Source: Anaeramoeba flamelloides (Eukaryota > Metamonada > Anaeramoebidae). Taken from it: 64,000 nucleotides of DNA. Below are positions 35,568 to 48,600 of this stretch, one piece after another (positions within the stretch are counted from its first letter, which is position 1; the number at the start of each line of letters is the position of its first letter). The notes beneath the pieces were generated by a model, which saw nothing but the letters and a program-made list of their open reading frames with translations, was not told the DNA's origin and made no database searches. A program made the translations under genes and the position numbers. Location: the NCBI GenBank assembly GCA_027625915.1, contig JANTQA010000020.1:1178001-1242000 (forward strand), in the 5' to 3' direction.

Positions 35568-36524
35568 GTCTGATTTTTTTTTTTTTTTAGAATAAATCAG
35601 ATATTTTGGCAATAGCGCTTCGGGTTTGAAAAAAAAATTTTTTTCATTCAAAATTGCTTTTATTTGTTTAATATGAACTCGTTTAATTGACAATTGATTA
35701 TTATCTGTTAATTGGTATAATAATTAATTATTTAGATTTGGTTTCAATCCATAAATGTACTTCCACACTCGACACCAATTTTATAAATTCGTGAGGTGTA
35801 GGAGTATATTTTGTCTATCGATATAAACATAGATCGAAATACATACATACACATATATTATTATTATTTAAATATAAATTATATTTATCTTTATTTTTCT
35901 TTTTAACTTTTAATGTAATATTTAAAATTGAAAAATAATGGGTAATATAGCCATTTACAATATTGGAAATAATAAATTTTTATTAATTGTTTTTTTTTTT
36001 TTTTTATTTTATTTTATTTTCTTTTATTTTATTTTTATTGGTTTTGATTCTAATGCTGTTAAGATTTTTTATTTATTGGAATTATTTGACCACACCTTTT
36101 CATTTGAAAAAACTGAAAGCTCAAAGTGTTAAAAGGTATCTGAAATTCAGCTTTAAAGTAGAAATTAAACATTAATGTAAACACTTTTTAATAGTTAAGA
36201 ATTCCTCTTGATAAGAATTACTTTATGTTATTTATCACAGGTTGCCCAAAAAAAAAAATTATAAAATGAAAATTACCAAATAAAAAAAAATCTAGTCATC
36301 TGAAAGGATTACAATTAAAACTTTTGAAAATAAAACCCAGTTTTAAAAAATTAAGTAATAAAAAATTTTATTAGAGCTTTTCTACCAGACATAATTTATA
36401 TCTTACAATCAAACTTTTGTTTATTTCCTTCATGGTAAAATAAAAAAGCCACGAAAAATTGATTTTAAAGTCAACGATCCGTTCGAAATTATAAAAAAAT
36501 CTTTCATGAAAAAGTATGATTTTG

Positions 36525-36528
<4 letters not shown>

Positions 36529-36556
<28 letters not shown>
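36529..36556. repeat. (AT)n microsatellite
   Basis: About 14 uninterrupted AT units. Confidence 0.95.
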
Positions 36557-38739
36557 ACATATTTTGATTTAAATTAACTTAAAAACAACAATATACCATA
36601 TTCGTATGATTTAATATTATTGAAGAAATGCAAATACACCGCGGTTAAATTTATACTCGAAACATAAAATAATATAATTATATTGAATTTGAAAAAAAAA
36701 TTTTACATCTCTTTTTTTTTTGGGTATCTAAAAATATTTTTTTTCAAATTATACTATAAAATAATTTCCCTGATTTATTACTGTTCAAAAAAATTTACAT
36801 AATTTGCTATTTTTTTGTGCATTAATTTTAGTTCAAAGTTTGTACTTTAAAAGGGGAGCACCGTTGATCGATTAGAATATGAAAACATACAATCTGAAAA
36901 AACCCATTCAATTTTATATTTTTTAAATAGTATTTTTATTTTTTCACACCCACCTAAATCTTTAAGATATCAACTCAATATTTATTCTAACAAAAAAAAT
37001 CATTATAACTTGGCCTTTTATTATATTCTATATAACCTTTCTATTTCAAACTATGAATATTTGGTTAAAATAAATGAAATTTAGACCCAACTACCCAAAT
37101 ATAAAACTTTTTTCTCTCAAATTTTTGATTTAACAATAACAATTAATTTATTTTCTTCATATTTTACAAATAACCCATTTCATTCTACAAATTATTTTTT
37201 TAGAAACACCCTTTATTTTAAAAGAAAGGATTTTGGTCATTGAAATGGATTTCTTTAACAGACCATTTTTCTTCACTTTTAACTGTGTACTTTTTATCTT
37301 CACGTTCCCCATTTTTTTGACAGATTGCTTTCTTTTTTTCTTTTGATTTATAAATTTTTAATATTTATTTGTAAATTTTGTGATTATTATAAATTATAAA
37401 TAATTACTAATATTTTCATTTAAGAGCGATTCTTTTATAATGTTTAATATAAGAATTATTTAATCCACTTATTTTTTTCAAAAATTAAATATTCATTTTT
37501 CAATATTTTGGGGAATGTGGAGAAAAATTGTAAAGGGTTAAAAGGTAATAAATAAAAAATAATTTGTTGAAAAAAAAATTTTGAAGTAACTAAATTTGTA
37601 ACATCTGATTCAGTGAACTTACAAATTAATCAATAAATAACTGTTTATATTTGATTTGATGTTTATTTAAATAATACAAAATCACGCTACCCTTTAAAAA
37701 CAATACTTAAATAACAAACAAAGAATTAAAAATTAAAGAGAAAAAATGAAGAATAAAATTTGAAGATAAAAAATTGTTAACAACTAAAAATTAAAAAAAT
37801 AATTTCAAAAAATAAGTAATCAATAGGAAAAAAATTAGGTTTATTGGAATTTGGACGAAACCAAATATATTTATGACTATAAATCATTTATATTTGCTAT
37901 TTTTTTTTCATTATTTAGGGTTGAATCTCATAGATTTCAACTTATAATAGATTGCCTTGTTAAATTTATTATGTATATATATATTCCTCAAAAAATCATC
38001 CACCTCTTTTGATTATATAAAAAGATTTTGAAATATTTTGATTTTATCAATATTTAGTTTGTTTTTATTTATTTAATAAGAAAATCGGATCAATATATTG
38101 GATCTTTATACTTACATACCTACTAGAAAAATATTTAATTTGATATTTTTATAGTAGTCAAGAATTGGACTTATTTCTTAATTAATACATTTAACAATCA
38201 ACTTATTTTAGGGTTTATTTGGGCATTTTCAATTTTTGCATTGAGTTTTTATTTTGATTTCTATCCATTAAAGTTTTAAATTTCTATAATTCTTTTTTAA
38301 TTTTAATTTTTTTTTTTGAATTTAAATTTATTTGTCACCAATGATAGGATAATACAAACTAACATAATAATACCTTGAAAATCTCAACGGATCTTTGAAA
38401 CAAGTGTGACAATATTATTTAAAAATTTTGATTAAATTGAACATTGAAGAAAACAATTTTTATAGTTTTTATTTTCTTTGTAAAAAGGATTTACTATATA
38501 ACAATTTTAAGATTAAAATTTAAATATTTTTCAATTTAATGCAAATAATTTTAGTGCTCAAGTTTCTCTCAGTTTTTGATTAACAAAATAGAACTTAACC
38601 TAACCTCCTCAATTCCAACATTATCCGATTTTTGAAAATAAAAACCCCAAAGTATTTAGAAAATAATATTAAATTTTAACACATTTAAATTACAAATAAT
38701 CAATATTCATAATTCAAAGCAGAAAAATGTTTTTCTTAA

Positions 38740-38914
38740 GGGAATAGTCTCTATTTATTTTTTTTTTGACCAATTTCTAAATAAGGATTCCTGATCTAGA
38801 ATGATGATTAATATTGAAAATAAACAGGGTTTTCAAATCAAAGTAATTGATAAAAAATTCGTTCATCAATCTATATTAAAATTAGGTAAAAAACAATTAA
38901 TATAGATTAGTCCC
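38740..38914. mobile_element. TTAA-flanked MITE, copy 2 (intact ends)
   Basis: TTAA at 38736-38739, terminus 'gggaatagtctctat'; right terminus 'atatagattagtccc', then TTAA at 38915-38918. Both ends and the flanking tetranucleotide are intact. The 175 bp interior is the same as in the 28348-28519 copy. Confidence 0.85.
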
Positions 38915-39611
38915 TTAAATTTATCTTGAAATATAGATTAATAGTATAAAAAATTTAAGAATTAACTCAGGGATTATATTGAAAAAGGTATTTTATATAT
39001 TGAAAAAATAAATTCAAATAGGAAAAGTTTTGTTTCAGAAAAAGGAAACAAAGGAAACCAATTCTTATATAATTATTAGCATAATTATCAGAAAAATCAG
39101 GGAAAATGATAAAAATGAAAAAAAATTTAATTTTTAGAAATTTCTAAACTATATTTATTAAGATTAGAATATTGTTATTTCAAGTTTCTATTATTAGATC
39201 TGGAAAAATATATAAATTGAAAAAAGTAAAATGATAAATTTTATTTATTCTCATACAAATAAATCTTAAAATAAATTTTAGATTCTATTGATACAAGATT
39301 TTTTAGAGACATTATGTAACATGAATTATTGTAGAACTAAGACAATTTCCTTTTAATACCATTATACTTCAATTCAATATGTATATATTGTAAGCTTATT
39401 CCCTTCGATTTAAAAGACAATTACTTTTTAAGATAATTGTTTAATAATTCTGAAACAATAGTCTCGATTTGATAAGCTGTAATTAAAAAAAGCAAATTTC
39501 CGAATTAAAAACAGTGTTTAAGGTTAATTTACTTGAAAATTACTTTTCCTGAAATCTCAAATTGTTATTTTTTCTTGTTTAATCATTTTCGTTTTCTTTT
39601 TTGAAATCTTT

Positions 39612-42600
39612 ATGTCAATGTTTTCATCAAAACCGTTTCACCAAATAGAAACCTCTTTTACTAATGTTGAAAATAGACAAACAATCAACCAAACCATTGG
39701 AGAATCTAAAGAAATTACACCATTGTTTATTTATTCCTCAGGAGACAATATCACTGGAGAAGTCAAAATTAAGATTAAAAATAGCAAAAAACTTGAATAC
39801 CGCAATATTTCGATTGCTTTTATTGGTCAGATTGGTAAGAAATACAATAATTTTTTTTTTTTTTGTTTTTTTGCGATCCTTTTTTATAATTCAAAATTAA
39901 GAGCTTATAATGGTTTGTTCTTTTTTTTCAATTTCACACCACAACAAAGAATTAACATACGACCCAGGTAACCCAACGATCTTTATTACTGAAAAAGTGC
40001 TTGTAGCAAAAGGTGGTGTATTAACAGGCACAAATAATTATTCTTTTAATTTTCAACGAAAAAGAATGAGATACGAGTCTTATAAGGGTACAAATGTTAA
40101 CTTAAGGTAATAACTATTCAATTTAAAAATACAACATTTTTCTCCTTTCTTTTTCTTTTTTCTTTCTTTATCTTTTTGTTTTTCTTTTTCCTTTTCTTTT
40201 TTTTTTTTTTTTTCAATTTCATCTTCCTTATCAGTTTTCATTCTCTTATTCTTTTTGAAAAAAGGCAAAAATACATCAAGCCTTTCAAATTAATTGACTT
40301 GTCTTAATACTTGTTCTCAAATTTGGATCACAAATAAACAAATCAAAGAGAGTCAAAAATATTTTTGTGTCATTAAGGTTAATTTGTTCTTGTGATTTCA
40401 AACTTTCTTCTTTTTTAAATTCTCATAAAATATTCTATTGGTCTAATCCTAAACAAACCAACGAACGAGAAAATCTTGTAGTTTATTGAATGTGAAAATT
40501 TCCACCAAATCCAATATTGATCAAATAACTAAACAAACCAAAAGAATGAAATTGTGAAGAATATATCTGTAAGAAAGAAAATTAATTATTTTAATTATTA
40601 GATTTTTGTTGAATTTTAGTTAAATTTTTAATTTAATTGAATTTGGAGAACAAAAAATTGCTTAGCATCACCGTTATTAATATTTACTAGAAATGATACG
40701 TTGTTTTTAGCAACATATTTTAATTGAGAACCTGATTAATATCCAAAATCTTTCAAATATATTGAATCCTTTTGGTATAATCTTTCGGCAATTTTTTCCA
40801 TTACATTGAAAACAATAACAAATAGAGGATTTGACCATATCTTTATTAAGTCACGATAAAGTTTCAAAAATCGCAATAATTTTTATCATTATCGTGATAG
40901 TATAGAAAATCGCATAATCAGTAATATCGCGATAATATCACAAATCGCGAAATTTTCTCTAAAATCTCGAAAATTTTCTATAAAATCACAATAATTGTCT
41001 CAAAATCATGATAAAAATTAAATCGCGATATAATAGTCGATTGCTTTTAGGGCTAATTGAGCAATATTTTTACAAAGAAACCTTTTTTGATCAAAAAATA
41101 GATTATGTGATTAAAAGTTATTCTTTGAAAAAACTAACAAAAAAAGAAGATTGATTCAATCAAGGATCGGATCAAAGAGTTTTCAATGTATTTTATTTTT
41201 GATTTGGTTGACATATTGATCGATCCTTTAGCATAACAAACAACAGTAATAACTAAAGACAAATAAATATTTTCTAAGTCAATCATCAGTGTTATAAATT
41301 GTGTTGAATAAAAAGGCTTCTAAAACAACTAACACTTAAAGCGTTCTTTAAAGAATGTATTCTTCTGTTAAAACCCTTTCTTTATTCTATTACATCTGAA
41401 AGAGGGTGTATAACTCTTCAAAAACTTTCTCAATAACCTAGCCACTTTACCACCAATTATTAAGATTTTTTGCAAATTTGTTTTCTTCTTGTTAATCTTC
41501 TTCTTCTCAGATCTTTGTATCGTACAGAAAACACATCTAGGGTTTAAAGGTTTTTGTTTGACCGATCACCAATAAGAAAGAAAATCATCTCTTTATTCTT
41601 TTTGATTATTTAACTTGTGAAGTTAATAATCCCATTTTAAAAAAACACACCTATTTTATATTAAAGTATATTGTTGTAATGGATTATTATTTGTTTGATC
41701 ATAAAATTCGTTTGTGATTTTATTTTCTATTTTGTTAAAAAAAAAAATGAAAAAAAAATAAAAAAAAATTTTTCAACTTCAAACCAAACTCATTCCCTTT
41801 ATAAAGCTATTGGGTCTTTCAAAACTTTCAAACCCTCGAAAACCCTTTACAACCCTTTGCAAACCCTTTCAAACATTTTTAAAGGTGGAAAGAGTCGTAA
41901 AAGTTTCAAGGATTTGTAAAAGTCAAGGTATTTTTTTTAAAGTGATTTCAAAAAAATAAATTTTCAATATTATCGCGATAATATTTTGAGATTTTTATTT
42001 TATCGCAATATATAATATAGATTATCACGATTTTCTGATTTTTCACGATAAACTAGGACTAATCGCGATTTTATTGCTAATATCGCGATAATACGTGCTA
42101 TCATCAAAGCCTCTAATGAATAATTTGTAAATTTCATGAACTAATAAATGTATTACTATAATAAATTAAATGAGAAATTATCAAATTTCGAACAAGAATA
42201 TATTTTTCTTAGTGCCATTTTAAAAAATTTAGTACTTTTTTCAAACTTTTTTCGATTTTTGAGTTTTAAAAAGTTAGAATTTTTTGAAAACTTTTTTAGA
42301 TTACAGTCAGTTCCACTTTTAAGACACAAACTTTCAACGAAATTCAAGGCACAAAAAATTACAAATTAAATCTCAAAAATTCTGAATATTTTTTTACCCA
42401 AATGGTTTTACTCAAATCGGAATTTTTGTGCCTTAATTTGAAATTTTTGTGTATCTTAAATTCCCTTCAAAGTTTGTTCCTTAAAAGTGGAACTGACTGT
42501 AATATAATAAAAACTTTTTTAAAAAAATAAAGTTTTGAAAAAGTGAGGACTAAAAAAATTAAAAGTGGTTTTCTTCCCACTCCAATCACTACTTCATCTT

Positions 42601-45600
42601 CAAAGATTTATTTATTTTCTTTTATTAAAATAGAAAAGTCAGAAAAAAATTCCACACTGTTTTCAAACTTTATTTTTTTGAAAAGTTTTTATTTTATTAA
42701 TCGAAAAAAGTTTAAAAAAAGTCTTCTTCTCGCTTTTTAAAACCCAAAAATCAAAAAAATTTTGAAAAAAGTATTCATTTTTTTAAAAGAGCTGTGGGCC
42801 TTCTGAATAAACATTTGGTGTCCTTGAAAAGGATGTACTGTTTCCATGATGAGAAAATGTATTTTATTATTTTGTTTGACTCAACACTCGTATGAAAAAA
42901 TAAAATCGAAAATACAAAGTTATACAAAAATATGAATGTAATTAACCTTTCACCCTTAATAATAAAGTTATATTACACTATAATCAACATTCCAGAACTT
43001 AATTAGATTCTTGGGGCTATTGTATTTATTGTTTTTAGTCGTACTACGATTTTGAAAAATCTCTAGTCTAGAAAAAAACTGGTATTTTTTCGGGTAACAA
43101 TTTTTTTAAATATATGTGAAAATGAATATTAGTTTAATTCAATATAAGATATTTACTTGAATAGATAATAACTAATTGTTTTGAAAATACTCTATTCATC
43201 TAAAAAAAAACTTAATCAAGGAAAAAAATTACTAAATATAAATATGTCTTTCGCTACAATTTTGATATTTTTTATTTTTCCTAATTCCCAGTAATCGACA
43301 CCAAAAAGAATATGAACTCTTTTGTGAATATTAACAATTGAATGGGAATTGTTGATCTATAAACTAATCAAGAAAAAAAAAAATTCAAAGAGAATAAACT
43401 GAAACAATTTTTACTGGTTTTGGAAACATAATCAAAAATCTATTAATTTGGAATTATATGATGATTACTTTTTGAAATTTGAATTTTACAAGGTTAAAAA
43501 AGTTTATTTACAAGATTTTTGATCAAAAGATCTTTATCCAAAAAAGATTTGTATTGAAAAATGAAATGCCTTGAAATACCACAATTTTTTGAAACATCAA
43601 AAAGTATTTATTTTAATTATGGAATAATTATTTTGAAAACAATCAATAACAATTTCCAATTCTAAAGGATAAAAAGGATATTTGATTTAGAGTAAAACTG
43701 GAAAACAGTATTTAATTGCTTTTTTTTTGAAATAAAATTTTCTTTAAAAAAATAAATCTGTAATAGACATCGGGGATTTGTAACGCATTTTCATTAATGA
43801 TATTTACTTTTTGAGATTATTAATTACCAAGCGAGTTTGAAAAATTACAAATATACATCTGAAATAAAACCATTTGTAACTTGAATGTTTGGGAGTAGTT
43901 AAATTTTTATCTTTTTTCATTATAGAAAAAAACAAAAAAAGAGAAATTTTATTGCACAACTCATAAAAAGAAGAGTTTAATTTCAATTTAGGTTTTAAAA
44001 TTGTTTTGTTTTGGTGTGTGTATTCCACCCAGTACAAAAAAAAACGGAGTTGTATTTTTTCAGAAAAAAAATTCAAATGAAATTTCTTTTTACAAAAAAA
44101 TAAAATTCTTTTGCTTTCTTTATTCAAATTCTGGGAAAAATAAGCGAATTCTCTCTTTGGATGATCTTTAAATTATTTTGATTTTAGGAACTAAAAAATA
44201 ATAAAACGTTGAAAATATTTTTTTTTTTTTTTTCACTTTCCAGCAAAAGATTCTGGGGGTTTGTTAAACTCAAATAGTGAATCAAGAGTTTAGTTCAACA
44301 ATATTCGAATCAAATTTAGATATGTATATTCATTAAAACAAATTCTTTAAAAAAACAATTGTCCCCGTATATTAAGTCATATCATCAAATCAAATTTTTT
44401 TTATTTTTATCAATTTAAAACAATAAATAATTCTTTAATTGTCAAAATAATTGATTCTCCATTTGAAAGATATATTAAATTTAAAATTCTTTTAAAATAT
44501 TTTGATTTTAAGTTCTTGATTGTGAAAAAAAATTCTTCTAATTTTTTACTATTAAATTTGAAAAAATTCTTAATAGAAACTGAAAAATTGGGGTTTTCAA
44601 CTTAAATTATAAAATATCTTTCAAAATAATTTTAGATCCAAGATCTTTTATTAACCAATAGTGTTTATTATAAGTGGAGTAATTAAAAAACTGAAAAAAT
44701 TTTTTTCGTGGTTGTGAAATCTAAATGAGAATCTAATCCAAAAAATGTTTTCATTTCAATTTTTAAATTTATTTAATACCATTCCAACTTGAGTGTTTTT
44801 GTTTTAATTTTTTTTTTTATTTATAAGAGATTTGTTTTATGTCAATCCTGCATTTTTAAAAATTATTCATTTTCAAATAATAATTACTTAAGCTTTCTGA
44901 TCTTGAATCAAAAATCTTTTGTAATAGGTATTTGGCTTTTATAATGTTTTTGTTTTTTGTTGCATAAAATTTCTTTTATTCTGATGAAAATTAACTTTTT
45001 AGAAAACACCCCCTTGAGAATTGGTTAATGTACAACCTTTTCACATTGGAATCTGAATCATTGAAAACAATTGAGTTAAATTACGAAACAAAATAATTAG
45101 AAAATATGTAAATAAGAACAGTGCATTACAATTTTTGAAAATTAAATATTTTGTTCTATTTGGAGATTTTTATTAAAAGAAAAATCTAACCATAGTTTAA
45201 TTAAAAAAAAATTCAGAAAATAACCTTAAGATAAATATAATTAAGCTATAATTATTTTCATTTTTACTATGAATTAATATTTCTAAGAATTAATTTATCT
45301 CTGAATAAATTTTAAATATATTACTTTACTATTTTAGAAATATTTATTTCGTTTAATAGTTAAAGTTTAAATTGGATCTCATGAACAAAATTTTCCATTA
45401 TAATTCTATCTTTGGAGTTGCCCATATAAAATAAAAGATAATAAATCTAAACTCTTTTTCAAAAATTGTGACTCACCTGAAATAATAAATTGAAAAAAAA
45501 AAATTATCCTTTAGTATTCAAGAACAATTAATAACTAAATATGATTTGTAATTCACTTTTAAGTCATTCTAAATCTATAAAAAGCATGATATATTAAAAA

Positions 45601-48600
45601 TTAAAAAAAATAAAACCAAAAACTAAAAAAAAGTGATTCACAATTTTTGAAATGAGCATTACCCATTTTTTATTACTGAGCTTTCACTGAAAAAAAGTTG
45701 AACAACAAGATTTTTCATGAATAATTAAATCCATTTTCAAAGACATTACTTAGTTGAAATTTTCTTAGTGATTATTTGTCTTTTCGAAGATCCTTTTTTT
45801 TTTTCCACATGATCTTTGAAAAAAAAAAAAAAAAGAAAAAAAAAAAAAAGAAAAAGAAAAAAAAAGAAAAATTTTTCAAAAACAAAGAAAAAAAAAAAAA
45901 AAAAAAAAAAAAGAAAAAAAAAATTTGAAAAAGCAAAACTAAAATTTGAAAAATTAGAAAAAATTTGAAAAATTAGAAAAAATGATTCTGATCCAAAAAT
46001 TTGAAAATATTTTTTGTTAAGAATACTGAAATAAACCCTCAAAACAACTCCCATTAACATTATAAAGTGAGTCAAAATTTATGAAAAATAGTTTAGTTTA
46101 ATGTTACAAAAAGAGATCTAGTGAAAATTAAACGAGAAAACCCAAAGTAATTAGTTTTTCTGGCTTCAAATGATAAAATATGGTATATGTGAAATATCTA
46201 AAATCCTTTTTTGGTCTCTTCGCAAATTATTTGATTCTTGTTAATAATCAAAGGAAAATTGTATTAGAAATTAAAATTTACTTTTTAGAACAAACAACAA
46301 AATCTCTTCAAAAAATTAACTTGAATTCAGGAAACACTAAAATTTTAAAACCATCAAGTTTAAAAAACTTAGAAGTTTGGGGAAGTCGAAGAAAGGAAAA
46401 GAGAAAATAATTTTTTAAAAAAATTTTTTTGTCATTCTTTTAAAAAGTTGACTTGTATTGGTAAAACAAACTATATACCAATAAAAAAAAAAAAGAAATT
46501 GATTATTTGAAGATTTTTCATTTGAAATTAAAAAGAAGAAAGAATATTTTCATTATTTTTTTGACACAGGTATTTTTGACCTCAGAAATCACAGAAATTA
46601 CAGAAATTACAGAAATCACAGAAATCATCTTAATCTCAAATTTTGATTACTTTTCGAGTTTTATTTCTTACGAGCCAATCCAATTATTTTGTGTTTTAGT
46701 AATTTTAAATTACTTATATAATGCTTCTGAAAATTGATAAACTTGGGAATTATTATAAATTCGAAAAAATTTTTGATTTGAAATTAAAAATTGTTTTTTG
46801 AGTAAGAATTTTAATTGAGGAAAAATATTCGTTTTTCCTACTTTATAAAATACATTTTTTGAACCAAAAACACTTTTTTAATGTTAAAAAGAAAATTAAT
46901 GCATATTTTTTTTTAGGGGAAAGATTAAGAAGATTTGATGTAAGTGAATAGATAAATGTATTTGGATCTTTTAAAAAATGATATAACTGAAAAAAAATTA
47001 AATTTGAAATTAAAACTTTTCAGTATATATACATTTTTTTTCACAAATATTGAACATAAAAAAGAATACCAAAAAGTTTAAAAATGAATCCTTGAATACA
47101 AAAAAATGATATTATTATTATTTTGTAGCTTACAGAAGTTTCAAGACTCATATATTATATAAAAAAAATATTAACTTTTGAAAAAAATCAGACAACATTT
47201 AATGGTCAAAATTATTTGTAAATTTTTTTTTTATGACAAATCAACTATTGGCAATTATCAGACTATTATTATTATTTATCCAAACTATATTATTGAAACG
47301 AACATATTTATTAAAATTTGAGAAAAAAATATTAAAATTTAACAAAAAATGCAAAATAAATTGTATAATATTTTGATACACAATAATTACTAAACTTCTT
47401 TTAATATAAAATCAATCTATCATAAAGGAATTATTCCAAAAAAAAAAAATTGATTTTTTTAAAAACTAAAATATATAAAAATCAAAAAAAAGAAGTAAAT
47501 TTCCTATTTTACCTTTCAAAGAAAAAATAAATAAAAAGCATTTTTAAACTTAAAAGGGGTTTGCAAGAATGAATTTTTCATTGGATTAAAAATCAAGGTT
47601 TTAAAGTCATTAATCAATCCATGGAAATAAGAACAGGGTTTTAGCAACGCTAAATAACTTTTAAATGAAAAATTACCACCCTTTCAGTTTGCAAATTACT
47701 TTTGTATACTTTACAGATAGTGTATATTAAGAAAGCACTAGTTTTTAAGAATAAGATTTTTACTTGAACTTTTCTTTTTTTGTTGCTTTTTTTTTCAAAG
47801 TTTCCCAAATATTGCTTTCGCAAAAATACAGTACAAGATACAAACTCGGTAGACTATATCGAAAGATTCATTCAGTTCACTTCATTTAAGTTTGGTTTGT
47901 TCACGATCTGATTAGATCAAGTTATTTTGACTAAGATCCAATCAGAACTGGTTTATTATTTATTATAATGATTTTTTATCCCTTGTACCACCTCTCCCAA
48001 GCACCTAAAAAATGAAATGAAAAGAAGAGATTAGCAAGAAATTTTAAAAAAATGTTTTTTAATTTTACTTCCATTATTTGAAGAGTTCCGAAAAAATCCA
48101 GGTCAAAAATTAAAATCCTTGCGTGCTTGAAAATTAAATTTGAAATTAAATTTAGAATAATTTGGTTATCAAGAAATTTTTATTTTTTAGACTTTTTACT
48201 TTCTCCAAATTCCCTTTTTGAAGTTCTTTTGGTTCCTCCCATTTTTTATATTTATTTTTTATATTTATTTTTTTTTTTTATTTTTATTATTTATTTTTTT
48301 TAAATAAAAAAATAATGTAATCGATTATAAAATACATATACTATTTTAAAAATGGGTTTAAATTATTATTTCCTTTGTCACCTCTCTTCTATATTTTGAT
48401 TATATCTTAATTTGGGTTTATTTATTTTTTATTTTATTTTTTTTTTTTATTTATTTATTTTTTTTTTCCAAACAAAACAGATATTTTGTTCGAGTAATTA
48501 TTGATCGAAACATTTCAACCACTTATTCCCAAGATAAAGATTTTTGGGTTATGAATGTTATGAAGCCACCACTCGAGAATCCGCCAATAAACATCAAAGT

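Larger units (their letters stand above)
35568..39611. other. spacer
   Basis: Contains an (AT)n tract and a 175 bp TTAA MITE (38740-38914). 39280-39345 ('gattttttagagacat...gtaacatgaa') resembles 30300-30345 inside the 746 bp element. The F-rich frames near 35940-36175 are homopolymer artefacts. Otherwise nothing seen. Confidence 0.55.
40107..48480 (+). other. 8.4 kb intron 2 of VPS26, repeat-filled
   Basis: Bounded by GTAATA and 'aaacaaaacag'. Contents in order: a pyrimidine-rich tract (40140-40215); a TCGCGA-rich TIR element (40815-42115); a TA-flanked MITE (42302-42501); a short repeat at 43155-43235 shared with 3765-3840; a dispersed repeat (44380-44720); a 1.57 kb repeat (45120-47345) carrying an inserted element (45448-46095). 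I see no host gene nested here. The frames at 43804-44127 and 46180-46737 fall in repeats. Confidence 0.85.

Noticed and set aside
35938-36175. Phe-rich frames looking like membrane proteins
   Set aside because: Produced by T homopolymers; similar artefacts occur at 28916, 45746 and 58748 flanks.
28348-38918. Firm assignment of the TTAA elements to piggyBac
   Set aside because: The TTAA flank fits, but the termini start with GGG rather than CCC and no transposase is in the window.
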